A stretch of 64,000 nt of DNA. Source: Nemertoderma westbladi (taxonomy: Eukaryota; Xenacoelomorpha; Nemertodermatida; Nemertodermatidae). The notes below the pieces were generated by a model. The model saw only the letters and a list, made by a program, of their open reading frames with translations. It searched no databases and was not told where the DNA came from. The stretch lies in NCBI GenBank assembly GCA_032718475.1, contig JAUCBJ010001846.1, positions 310,001-374,000 on the forward strand, given 5' to 3'. Each line of letters starts with the position of its first letter. Positions within the stretch are counted from its first letter, which is position 1. Both the position numbers and the translations under genes were made by a program. This document shows positions 56,630-64,000 of this stretch, piece by piece.

Positions 56630-57007
56630 ATGAAAAGCAAACATACTGAATGTTCAAGAACAAAGAGAAGATTAAAGCGGTTACGAAAGACGCGCTTAAA
56701 GATCGATCAATTATCTATTCATTGTTTATCTGTTTTTCGATCAGATAAGCATATATACGCTCAACTTATTTCACCGGATAGGCAGGTTGTTACCGCCTCT
56801 TCGACATTAAGTAAAACATTTCGGGATTCTCCAAGTAACAGTAAGTTATCTAATTTGGAAAAGGCAGCTTGGGTCGGTCAGGACATCGCAAAAAAAGCAA
56901 AGACAAAAAATATCACCCAAGTTGCATTTGATCGTTCTGGGTATAAGTATCATGGAAGAATTAAATGTCTTGCTGACTCAGCTCGTGAGGCAGGTCTTAA
57001 ATTTTAA
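56630..57007 (+). CDS. rplR: 50S ribosomal protein L18
   Basis: 125 residues binding 5S rRNA; the ending AFDRSGYKYHGRIKCLADSAREAGLKF is diagnostic in parts. The N-terminal basic stretch (about 20 residues) is longer and more divergent than in E. coli (117). Confidence 0.94.
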   Translation: MKSKHTECSRTKRRLKRLRKTRLKIDQLSIHCLSVFRSDKHIYAQLISPDRQVVTASSTLSKTFRDSPSNSKLSNLEKAAWVGQDIAKKAKTKNITQVAFDRSGYKYHGRIKCLADSAREAGLKF

Positions 57008-57023
57008 TAATTACTGAAGCAAT

Positions 57024-57524
57024 ATGAAGAAATTTCAACATTTTAATGAATCTGACTTAATTGAGAATTTAGTTAATATTCGTCGTGTCGTACGAGTTGT
57101 TAAGGGGGGTCGAATATTTTCTTTCTCAGCGCTGATGGTGGTAGGCGATGGGAAGGGGCGTGTCGGTTACGGTATTGGTAAATCAAGAGAGACAGCTCAG
57201 GCTATTCAAAAGGCAACAAACAAGGCAAAACTTAATATGGTAAAAGTACCCTTGTATAAAGATACAATTTGTTATGCATTACAGTCTGGTGGTACAACAA
57301 AAATTAATATGCGTCCTGCAAAAAAAGGTACAGGTTTAATTGCTGGTGGTGCTATGCGTGCTGTGTTTCAGGCAGTTGGCATTAAAAATATTTCTTCTAA
57401 ATGCTTGGGATCAAAAAATGCTATTAATGTCGTCAGAGATACAGTGGTTGCACTTTCATCAATGGTTAGCGTATATGAAGTCTCAAAGAAAAGAGGCAAG
57501 CCTGTTGCAGAAATTTTAGGCTAG
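57024..57524 (+). CDS. rpsE: 30S ribosomal protein S5
   Basis: 166 residues. VVKGGRIFSFSALMVVGDGKG is the N-terminal RNA-binding domain and the MRAVFQAVGIKNISSKCLGS part is conserved. It precedes rpmD by 8 bases. Confidence 0.96.
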   Translation: MKKFQHFNESDLIENLVNIRRVVRVVKGGRIFSFSALMVVGDGKGRVGYGIGKSRETAQAIQKATNKAKLNMVKVPLYKDTICYALQSGGTTKINMRPAKKGTGLIAGGAMRAVFQAVGIKNISSKCLGSKNAINVVRDTVVALSSMVSVYEVSKKRGKPVAEILG

Positions 57525-57532
57525 GTGGTTAT

Positions 57533-57709
57533 ATGAAAACAGTAAGAGTTAAGTTAGTAAAAAGTTTAATTGGTGTTCCAAAGCCGCATAAATTGACAGT
57601 TAAAGGTCTTGGACTAAAACGCATCAATCATGTTGTAGTTTTAAAGTTCAGTCCTGCTATTTTAGGTATGATTAAAAAAGTCTATTACATGCTGGAGGTT
57701 CAGTTATGA
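57533..57709 (+). CDS. rpmD: 50S ribosomal protein L30
   Basis: A 58-residue ORF: KTVRVKLVKSLIGVPKPHK, then LGLKRINHVVVLKFSPAI. The L30 pattern of SLIG...LGLKR...G.I.KV is clear. Its stop overlaps the rplO start in ATGA, and GGAGG lies in its last codons for rplO. Confidence 0.93.
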   Translation: MKTVRVKLVKSLIGVPKPHKLTVKGLGLKRINHVVVLKFSPAILGMIKKVYYMLEVQL

Positions 57710-58164
57710 AATTGAATCAATTTAGAGTGGATATATCGGCTAAATCAACGAGAAAACGAGTGGGTAGAGGCAATGGCTCCCAAGGTAAGACATGTGGAAG
57801 CGGTCATAAAGGGCAAAAATCTAGATCAGGCGGTCGTGTTCGTTTAGGTTTTGAAGGTGGTCAGAATCCTTTATATAAACGGTTGCCTAAAGTCGGTTTT
57901 CGTTCTCGGACCAGAAGTTTTTGGCAAGAGATATCATTGTCTGACCTAGATAGGTCATTAATTAAGTTGGGTAATGATCAAGAACTGACCATAAAAACAC
58001 TTGTTGATGCTGGTATTGTTAAGCAATCAACTAAAAAATTAAAGGTCATTGCGTCAGGTCAACTTACAAAAAAGATAAATCTAAAGGATATATTTGTTTC
58101 TGCAGGTGCTAAGTCTGCGATATTGTCAGTTGGTGGTAATGTTTTATTCACCGAAAAATCGTGA
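57706..58164 (+). CDS. rplO: 50S ribosomal protein L15
   Basis: 152 residues with the glycine/arginine-rich start (KRVGRGNGSQGKTCGSGHKG) and FEGGQNPLYKRLPKVGF. It overlaps rpmD and secY by 4 bases each, indicating tight coupling. Confidence 0.96.
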   Translation: MKLNQFRVDISAKSTRKRVGRGNGSQGKTCGSGHKGQKSRSGGRVRLGFEGGQNPLYKRLPKVGFRSRTRSFWQEISLSDLDRSLIKLGNDQELTIKTLVDAGIVKQSTKKLKVIASGQLTKKINLKDIFVSAGAKSAILSVGGNVLFTEKS

Positions 58165-59474
58165 AAAATGATTCATCTTTAAAAAATACTGGGCTTGATT
58201 TCACCGAGATACGTAATCGCTTGTTGTTTTTAATCGCAGCTTTAGTTATTTTTCGGTTCGGTTCTCATTTGCCGCTATCTTATATTAACGGGGCAGTTTT
58301 GGCTGATTTGTTTGCTCAGAACCAAGGCACAATTCTTAATTTATTTAATTTATTTTCAGGCGGCTCGCTTGAGCGGCTTTCTATATTTACTCTAGGGATT
58401 ATGCCCTATATATCAGCCTCAATTATTATGCAATTAATGATTGCGATTGCTCCAAGCCTAGATCAGTTGAGAAAAGAAGGTGAAGCAGGTCGTGTTAAAA
58501 TTAATCAGTACTCTCGGTATATGACTGTTGTTATCGCACTTATCCAGGCCTTCAGTATTTCTATTGTTTTAGAGGGGCAAGTGATCGGAGGCTATAATCT
58601 TGTTTTAGAGCCAGGATTAATGTTTCGTTTTGTAACAATCTCTACATTGGTTGGGGGTACTTTGTTTTTGATGTGGCTAGGTGAACAAATTACAGAACGC
58701 GGGATGGGTAATGGTATTTCTATGATTATATTTGCAGGTATTGTTTCAGGCTTGCCAAGTGCCATTGGTTCTACTATTAGCCTTAATCAAACAGGCGAAA
58801 TTGTCGGGTTATCAATGATCCTACTAATTTTTTTGGTTATTTTTATCACAGGGTTTGTGGTGTTTATGGAAAAAGCCCAGCGCCGAATAACCGTCAATTA
58901 TGTCAAAAGACAGCAAGGTAATCGCATGATGACTAATCAATCAAGTTATTTACCATTAAAAATTAATATGAGTGGTGTTATTCCCCCTATATTTGCTTCT
59001 AGCATTATTTTATTTCCAGCGACTTTAGCTAGCTGGTTTACCGCATCAAATCAGCAGCTAACATGGGTTGATATACTTGTGAATCAATTATCGCCCGGCA
59101 AACCTCTGTATGTCATAATTTTTGCCATATTAATTGCCTTTTTTGCGTTTTTTTATACGAGTATTATTTTTAATCCATCTGAAACTGCAAACAACTTAAA
59201 ACGTTCGGGCGCCTACTTATCCGGTATTCGTCCTGGCAAACAAACAGCCAACTATATTGATGGTGTTGTGAGTCGCTTGACAATGGTGGGTGTTATTTAT
59301 TTGACTTTGGTATCCTTGTTACCAGAGTTTTTAATTATTTATTGGAATGTCCCTTTTTATTTTGGTGGAACATCTTTATTGATTATTGTCTCTGTTGTGA
59401 TTGATTTAGTTTCTCAATTTCAATCTCATTTGATGTCTTCAAAGTATGAGCGTATCTTAAAAAGAAGTATTTAA
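58161..59474 (+). CDS. secY: preprotein translocase subunit SecY
   Basis: Channel-forming subunit with ten membrane segments in 437 residues, from GTG 58161. The plug region LFNLFSGGSLERLSIFTLGIMPYISASIIMQ (read in parts) and GERGMGNGIS-type loop (here TERGMGNGISMIIF) are conserved, and the cytosolic loop SGIRPGKQTANYID contacts SecA. It sits at its usual place in the spc operon. Confidence 0.97.
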   Translation: MKNDSSLKNTGLDFTEIRNRLLFLIAALVIFRFGSHLPLSYINGAVLADLFAQNQGTILNLFNLFSGGSLERLSIFTLGIMPYISASIIMQLMIAIAPSLDQLRKEGEAGRVKINQYSRYMTVVIALIQAFSISIVLEGQVIGGYNLVLEPGLMFRFVTISTLVGGTLFLMWLGEQITERGMGNGISMIIFAGIVSGLPSAIGSTISLNQTGEIVGLSMILLIFLVIFITGFVVFMEKAQRRITVNYVKRQQGNRMMTNQSSYLPLKINMSGVIPPIFASSIILFPATLASWFTASNQQLTWVDILVNQLSPGKPLYVIIFAILIAFFAFFYTSIIFNPSETANNLKRSGAYLSGIRPGKQTANYIDGVVSRLTMVGVIYLTLVSLLPEFLIIYWNVPFYFGGTSLLIIVSVVIDLVSQFQSHLMSSKYERILKRSI

Positions 59475-59497
59475 ATTAATAATAGTAATAGTTTGTT

Positions 59498-59611
59498 ATG
59501 AAGGTTTTAGTTTCTGTGAAAAAAATTTGTAAAGATTGTAAAGTTGTTAAGAGAAAGGGTGTGGTTAGAATTATATGCCCAAACCCTAAACATAAACAAA
59601 GACAAGGTTGA
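59498..59611 (+). CDS. rpmJ: 50S ribosomal protein L36
   Basis: A 37-residue [23 protein letters not shown] and a C-terminal HKQRQG. The zinc ligands C11, C14, C27 and H32 are all present, so this is the zinc-binding form. It ends the spc operon. Confidence 0.96.
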   Translation: MKVLVSVKKICKDCKVVKRKGVVRIICPNPKHKQRQG

Positions 59612-59617
59612 TATATT

Positions 59618-59641
59618 CACTAATCTTAGTTAAGATTAGTG
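59618..59641 (+). promoter_or_regulatory. 11-bp hairpin between rpmJ and rpsM
   Basis: A perfect palindromic stem CACTAATCTTA (59618-59628) and TAAGATTAGTG (59631-59641) with only GT between, followed by CTTTT. It sits 6 bases after rpmJ and 31 before rpsM. It could be a weak terminator between spc and alpha operons, or part of the leader that S4 binds in relatives. Confidence 0.6.
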
Positions 59642-59672
59642 CTTTTCAAGTTGTGACACAATAAGGTAATAT

Positions 59673-60035
59673 ATGGTTAGAATTGCAGGTATCAACTTAC
59701 ATGATAAAAAACATATTCTCATTTCATTGCAAAGTATTTATGGCATTGGTTTTCATCGTGCTACGCAAATTTGCAAGAATGCATCAGTTGATGTCCAAAA
59801 GAAAGTATCTGACTTGAATGAATCAGAGGTTAATAAAATAAGATCGTCTATTAGTGAATTTAATTACACAATTGAAGGTGATTTAAGACGTGAAGTGAAT
59901 ACAAATATTAAACGTCTGATGGATATTGGTTCTTATAGAGGGATGCGTCATCGAAAAGGTTTGCCCGTACGAGGTCAAAATACTAAAACGAATGCAAGAA
60001 CACGCAAAGGCCCTAGAAGGCTTGTTAAAGGGTAA
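59673..60035 (+). CDS. rpsM: 30S ribosomal protein S13
   Basis: 120 residues: [32 protein letters not shown], and [20 protein letters not shown] with a basic tail. It is the first gene of the alpha operon rpsM-rpsK-rpsD-rpoA-rplQ. Confidence 0.97.
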   Translation: MVRIAGINLHDKKHILISLQSIYGIGFHRATQICKNASVDVQKKVSDLNESEVNKIRSSISEFNYTIEGDLRREVNTNIKRLMDIGSYRGMRHRKGLPVRGQNTKTNARTRKGPRRLVKG

Positions 60036-60059
60036 TCAATTTTTAAAGGTAGTAGTAGG

Positions 60060-60437
60060 ATGGCCAGAAAAACAAAAAATAAGGTTAATGTAGTTGAAGG
60101 CATTTTTCATATCAAATCGACCTTTAACAATACCCTTATTACAGTGACAGATTTAAAAGGCAACACCATCTATTCTTCTAGTGGAGGCAAGGGCGGTTTT
60201 AAAGGTTCAAGAAGAAGTACCCCTTTTGCTGCTCAAGTTGCTGCTCAAAATTGCACCAAGGTCGCTCAAGAAGAATATGGCATGAAAGAGGTTAGTGTAT
60301 ATGTGCAGGGTCCAGGGCCTGGTCGAGAATCAGCTATGCGTGCCATTGGTGGTTCTGAGCTAGTTGTCAGAGATATTTTAGATAAAACCCCGCTACCTCA
60401 TAATGGTTGTAGGCCACCCAAAAAGCGTAGAATATAA
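60060..60437 (+). CDS. rpsK: 30S ribosomal protein S11
   Basis: 125 residues: FHIKSTFNNTLITVTDLKGN, SSGGKGGFKGSRRSTPFAAQ and the ending PLPHNGCRPPKKRR with the conserved Asn-Gly that isomerises in E. coli. GTAGTAGGA precedes the ATG directly. Confidence 0.97.
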   Translation: MARKTKNKVNVVEGIFHIKSTFNNTLITVTDLKGNTIYSSSGGKGGFKGSRRSTPFAAQVAAQNCTKVAQEEYGMKEVSVYVQGPGPGRESAMRAIGGSELVVRDILDKTPLPHNGCRPPKKRRI

Positions 60438-60449
60438 TTTTTTAATATT

Positions 60450-61076
60450 ATGGCAAGATATATTGGTTCAAAATGTAAAGTTTCAAGGCGTGAAGGTCAG
60501 GACCTTTCGCTCAAAAGTGGTGTAAGGTCTTTGGATACAAAGTGTAAGTTAGATCAACTTCCGGGTCATTTAGGTGCTTCGGCTAGAAGGCGAACACCTT
60601 CTGGTTATTGTGCTCAGCTTCGTGAAAAACAAAAAGTCAAAAGAATTTATGGTGTTTTAGAAAAGCAATTTGTTAATTATTATAAAAATTCTGTCAGGTC
60701 TAAAGAGCCTACAGGTGAACATTTGCTTTTGTCTTTGGAAAGAAGGTTAGATAATGTTGTGTATCGTATGGGTTTTGGTGTGACACGCGCAGAAGCTCGT
60801 CAACTAGTGAGCCATCGTTGTGTTTTAGTCAACGACAAGGTTGTTAATATTGCATCTTATCAGGTACACCCTGAAGATATTATATCAGTTCGAGATAAGG
60901 CAAAATCTCAACTGAGAATAAAGTTTGCGATTGAGCAGGCTAGAATAAGGGGAGTACCTGAGTGGATGCAGGTTGACTTTGACAATTTATCTGGTAAATT
61001 TAGCGCCTATCCTAAAAGAAGTGATCTACAGGCTGATATTAAAGAAAATTTAATTATTGAATTTTATTCAAAATAG
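60450..61076 (+). CDS. rpsD: 30S ribosomal protein S4
   Basis: 208 residues (E. coli 206). SRREGQDL, the [21 protein letters not shown] block and the S4 domain [20 protein letters not shown] are present, with no zinc cysteines. In relatives S4 represses this operon. Confidence 0.97.
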   Translation: MARYIGSKCKVSRREGQDLSLKSGVRSLDTKCKLDQLPGHLGASARRRTPSGYCAQLREKQKVKRIYGVLEKQFVNYYKNSVRSKEPTGEHLLLSLERRLDNVVYRMGFGVTRAEARQLVSHRCVLVNDKVVNIASYQVHPEDIISVRDKAKSQLRIKFAIEQARIRGVPEWMQVDFDNLSGKFSAYPKRSDLQADIKENLIIEFYSK

Positions 61077-61086
61077 GTTTCAAAGA

Positions 61087-62034
61087 ATGACAAATATACC
61101 AAATTTATTAAAGCCCAAAATTACTAAAATAGATGTAAAAAACGATTTTTCTGCACAAGTGATTATCAAACCATTTGAGCGGGGCTTTGGTCACACAGTC
61201 GGTTGTGCTTTACGTCGTATATTACTTTCATTAATTCCTGGTGCAGCTGTTACGTCGGTAAGAATAGAAGGGATTGATCATGAATATTCTGCTTTTGAGG
61301 GCTTACAAGAGGATATTATTAATGTTTTATTAAACCTTAAGCAGCTTTCAGTTGCATTGCATGAAAACACCAAAGAAGTAGATTTGTTGATTGAAAAAAA
61401 AGTAGCTGGCGATATTTTGGCTAGTGATATTCAGCATGGCCATAATGTCACCATTGCCAATCCTAATCTTGTAATTGCTCATTTAACCAAGCCAGTTGAT
61501 TTTAAGATGACACTTAAAGTACGTGCAGGTTGTGGTTACATGACAGCCAATGATATACGGGAAGCCTATCCAGTGGAGGAAAAAGCACTACTGCTTGATA
61601 CCGCTTTTACACCTATCAGACGCGTGGGTTATGAGGTTGAAAATATTCGTGTAGGTGATCAAGCCAATTTAGATTGTTTGATATTTAATATTGAAACAAA
61701 TGGTTCTGTCGGCTTTTCAGAAGTAGTACAGTCTGCTTCTGCCATGTTAGTTGGGCAGCTTCAAACATTTGTAGATTTTGAGTTGTTAAATTTTGAAGAG
61801 GAAGAAGCCTCTGTGGTATCTAAAAAGGATCAGGCACAGAAATTGATGATTGATGATCTAGATCTAACGTCTAGGTCATTAAATTGTTTAAAATTTGAAG
61901 ATATATTAACGGTTGAAGAGCTATTAAAAAGAAGTGAGAAAGATTTATTAAATACTCCAAATTTAGGCAAAAAGTCGCTTAATGAAATTAAAGATGCTTT
62001 AGCGGCTAAAAACTTAGCTTTAGCGCCTCGGTAG
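61087..62034 (+). CDS. rpoA: RNA polymerase subunit alpha
   Basis: 315 residues from ATG 61087 (E. coli 329). The N-terminal dimer domain has [23 protein letters not shown]. The C-terminal domain keeps the UP-element contacts SRSLNCLK (matching E. coli R265, N268, C269, K271) and [14 protein letters not shown], then stops early at LALAPR, without the last 14 or so E. coli residues. Confidence 0.97.
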   Translation: MTNIPNLLKPKITKIDVKNDFSAQVIIKPFERGFGHTVGCALRRILLSLIPGAAVTSVRIEGIDHEYSAFEGLQEDIINVLLNLKQLSVALHENTKEVDLLIEKKVAGDILASDIQHGHNVTIANPNLVIAHLTKPVDFKMTLKVRAGCGYMTANDIREAYPVEEKALLLDTAFTPIRRVGYEVENIRVGDQANLDCLIFNIETNGSVGFSEVVQSASAMLVGQLQTFVDFELLNFEEEEASVVSKKDQAQKLMIDDLDLTSRSLNCLKFEDILTVEELLKRSEKDLLNTPNLGKKSLNEIKDALAAKNLALAPR

Positions 62035-62061
62035 AAAAATAATTAACCTTTTTTAAGCAAA

Positions 62062-62484
62062 ATGCGTCATAGGAAGTCAGGCAGGAAGTTTAATCGAACC
62101 TCAGCTCATCGGAAATCAATGTTCCGCAATTTATCATTGCAATTGATCAATTATGAGAAAATTAAGACTACCTTGCCTAAGGCCAAAGAACTTAGGCGAC
62201 ACTTTGAGCCTTTAATCACCATTGCAAAAAACAACAACACGATTGCTGGTCGTCGTCATGTTTTTTCCTTTTTAAGGAATAATGATGCTGTGTTTAAATT
62301 GTTTAATGAATTGGCGCCTCGATCGGCTGATCGACCTGGAGGGTATCTGCGTGTTTTAAAAAGTGGGTTTCGTACAGGTGATGTAGCGCCTATGGCGTAT
62401 GTTTTGTTGACTGATCAAAAGCAAATTGTGGAGCCAGATGCCATTCAAGCTGAAATTAGCAATGAATCCGCTGCAGCCGCTTAA
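62062..62484 (+). CDS. rplQ: 50S ribosomal protein L17
   Basis: 140 residues: [20 protein letters not shown] at the start and [27 protein letters not shown] short Ala-rich tail follows. It closes the alpha operon, and murJ begins 6 bases later. Confidence 0.97.
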   Translation: MRHRKSGRKFNRTSAHRKSMFRNLSLQLINYEKIKTTLPKAKELRRHFEPLITIAKNNNTIAGRRHVFSFLRNNDAVFKLFNELAPRSADRPGGYLRVLKSGFRTGDVAPMAYVLLTDQKQIVEPDAIQAEISNESAAAA

Positions 62485-62490
62485 AATGTA

Positions 62491-64000
62491 TTGAACTCAA
62501 TTTTCTCTCTCGTTCGCTCCATCAGTACATTTAGTTTATTAACCTTTTTTTCTAGAATATTAGGACTTATTCGAGACATTCTTTTTGCCCGTTATTTTGG
62601 CGCTTCTATCTACTTAGATATATTTGTTGTTGCCTTTAAAATCCCTAATTTTTTTCGGCGCATTTTTGCAGAAGGCATTATCTCTCAAGTATTTTTACCG
62701 CATTTTGCTGAACTTCAATCACAATCAACCGGTCAATTACAGCGTTTTGTAGATACCTTGCTTTTTTGGCAAATTGTAATTTTGCTCATATTTTTAGGTA
62801 GCTTCTTTTTATTTTATGATTACCTTGTTTATCTTTTAGCACCAGGTTTTGCAAATGATGGCATGAAAAAATCTCTATTGTTAGGGATGATGTATCTGAC
62901 CATGCCTTACTTATTTTTTACCTCACTCATGGCTTTATTTGGAGCACTACTAAATTTAAAGCGAAATTTTTTTGTGGTGGCAGCCGCCCCCGTTTTTTTA
63001 AATATCAGCTTTTTAATCGCGATCATCTGGGGCCGGGATTATTTTGATGTGCCTGAAAATATATTGGCACATGCCGTCTTTTGGGGTGGGGTTTGTCAAT
63101 TCATATTTATTTTAATACCCCTATATCGAAGCGGCTTTAGGTTGCAACTCATTTATCAACCCATTGGTGTTTTTTTTCGTTCATTCGCTCACCGTTTTTG
63201 GCCAGTGTTGCTTGCTCTTTCAGTAACCCAGCTTAATTTGTTTATTGATATATGGATGGCCTCATTTCTGCCCCCAGGCCGTATTTCTTGGTTATATTAC
63301 GCTGATCGACTATTTCAATTCCCCATTGGAGTGTTTTCCGTGGCACTGTCAACCGTAGTGTTATCGGAAATGTCTTTAAACGTTGGGCATGGTGCTTTGG
63401 ATAAAGCTAAGCAAAACCTATCCTTTGGCCTTGAATTGGGGTTTTTAATTGGTTTACCTGCCGCTGTGGGTTTATTTTTTTTATCAGAGCCAATTATTCA
63501 TGTGCTATTTTTCTCAAAAGGCAGCTTTGTAAAAAATGATGTATTGATGAGCGCTTACGCCTTAAGCGCTTATTCACTGGGGCTACTCCCTTGGATTTTA
63601 TCCAAACTTTTAATTAACGCCCTACATGTTCATCAAAAAGGCAAATGGGTCACAAAAGTTGCCTTATTAGGCTTGTTTACAAACATTATTTTTAATGCGA
63701 TTTTGATGCATTTTTTTGGGCATATTGGGCTTGCTTTGGCCACCAGCCTTTCTGGTATTTTACAAAGCGTGGTGTTTATTAAAATTGCTCTCAAGCATCG
63801 TTTGATGCCACCCTTTAGGTGGGCTGAGGGTTTTAAAATCATCCTATGCACCCTCATCATGTTAGGGATCATTGTCATGTTAAAAAATGTCACACTATCT
63901 GGCACTCAACACCAAATTATTCATTTACTATTTATTTTAATTACCCCTGCCATTTTCATATATATGTTAGGAGGCTATTTGCTGAAAATACAGTTAATTA
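62491..64000 (+). CDS. murJ: lipid II flippase MurJ, N-terminal 503 codons (runs off window)
   Basis: An open frame from TTG 62491 to the window end encodes a multi-pass membrane protein of the MOP superfamily. TFFSRILGLIRDILFARYFG carries the Arg-Asp pair near residues 24-25. FKIPNFFRRIFAEGIISQVF supplies the central-cavity Arg. More than ten membrane segments and FIDIWMASFLPPGRISWLYY plus YYADRLFQFPIGVFSVALST follow, all typical of MurJ (MviN). MurJ moves the peptidoglycan precursor lipid II across the inner membrane. The TTG start is the only reasonable one, since TAA lies in frame 9 bases upstream. No ribosome site is seen, so it may rely on rplQ translation. Confidence 0.94.
   Translation, partial: MNSIFSLVRSISTFSLLTFFSRILGLIRDILFARYFGASIYLDIFVVAFKIPNFFRRIFAEGIISQVFLPHFAELQSQSTGQLQRFVDTLLFWQIVILLIFLGSFFLFYDYLVYLLAPGFANDGMKKSLLLGMMYLTMPYLFFTSLMALFGALLNLKRNFFVVAAAPVFLNISFLIAIIWGRDYFDVPENILAHAVFWGGVCQFIFILIPLYRSGFRLQLIYQPIGVFFRSFAHRFWPVLLALSVTQLNLFIDIWMASFLPPGRISWLYYADRLFQFPIGVFSVALSTVVLSEMSLNVGHGALDKAKQNLSFGLELGFLIGLPAAVGLFFLSEPIIHVLFFSKGSFVKNDVLMSAYALSAYSLGLLPWILSKLLINALHVHQKGKWVTKVALLGLFTNIIFNAILMHFFGHIGLALATSLSGILQSVVFIKIALKHRLMPPFRWAEGFKIILCTLIMLGIIVMLKNVTLSGTQHQIIHLLFILITPAIFIYMLGGYLLKIQLI

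Noticed and set aside
63633-63905. Minus-strand ORF of 90 codons.
   Set aside because: It is antisense to the clearly coding murJ frame.
1-64000. CRISPR arrays, insertion sequences, complete prophage or replication origin.
   Set aside because: No spaced direct repeats, transposases, integrases, phage structural genes or DnaA-box clusters were seen.

Overview
The window comes from an AT-rich proteobacterium, most likely a gammaproteobacterium. Three things support this: the gene order tRNA Tyr-Gly-Thr-tuf-tRNA Trp-secE-nusG; the uninterrupted chain rplKAJL-rpoBC-rpsLG-fusA-tuf-S10-spc-alpha, as in lineages that branch before the enterics; and the protein types (SpoT-type Rel, AphA-type phosphatase, 3-TM SecE, outer-membrane porin). 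Several small accessory genes are freshly broken, and one phage-type lysin survives alone with a nonsense codon. This suggests a lineage that is losing genes, perhaps host-associated, but lifestyle cannot be read from this window.

Layout. 1-1121: 3' third of a 23S rRNA gene, 5S rRNA and the rrn terminator. 1185-5387 (minus): spoT, icd and a Sel1-repeat envelope protein. 5612-10462 (plus): porin, mnmA, aroQ, accB, accC. 10463-11160: no convincing gene. 11161-17667: a signalling island. A receiver protein and a REC-kinase-REC hybrid run on the minus strand. Divergent from them are a GNAT-like protein, a 7TMR-DISM histidine kinase and a FAD-linked oxidase. 17746-18251: a frameshifted coiled-coil membrane gene and tRNA-Leu. 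18378-24836: gcvT-gcvH-gcvP, a pterin carbinolamine dehydratase, an adenosine-kinase-type PfkB protein and ispE. 24851-28953: tRNA-Gln, prs, rplY, a broken lipoprotein gene, pth, ychF. 28981-30303: an RNase T2 domain fused to an AphA-type acid phosphatase. 30324-31786: broken GH108 lysin, tRNA-Met, a split tiny membrane ORF, rpmG, rpmB. 31967-62484: the tRNA/tuf/transcription/translation super-cluster. 62491-64000: start of murJ, cut by the window end.

How the genes work together. About half of the window makes the ribosome, RNA polymerase and elongation factors, with SpoT setting (p)ppGpp levels. The glycine cleavage genes feed one-carbon units. accBC start fatty acid synthesis, and aroQ, ispE and murJ serve aromatic, isoprenoid and peptidoglycan synthesis. 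The RNase T2-phosphatase fusion predicts a one-protein route from extracellular or periplasmic RNA to nucleosides. The nearby adenosine-kinase-type protein and Prs could use or complement that supply. The most novel items are that fusion and the signalling island, whose GNAT-like protein plus membrane kinase plus stand-alone receiver resembles the layout of a cell-cell signalling system. Two tuf copies appear identical over 1,212 bp and use codons unlike their neighbours, which suggests replacement by a foreign allele and then gene conversion.
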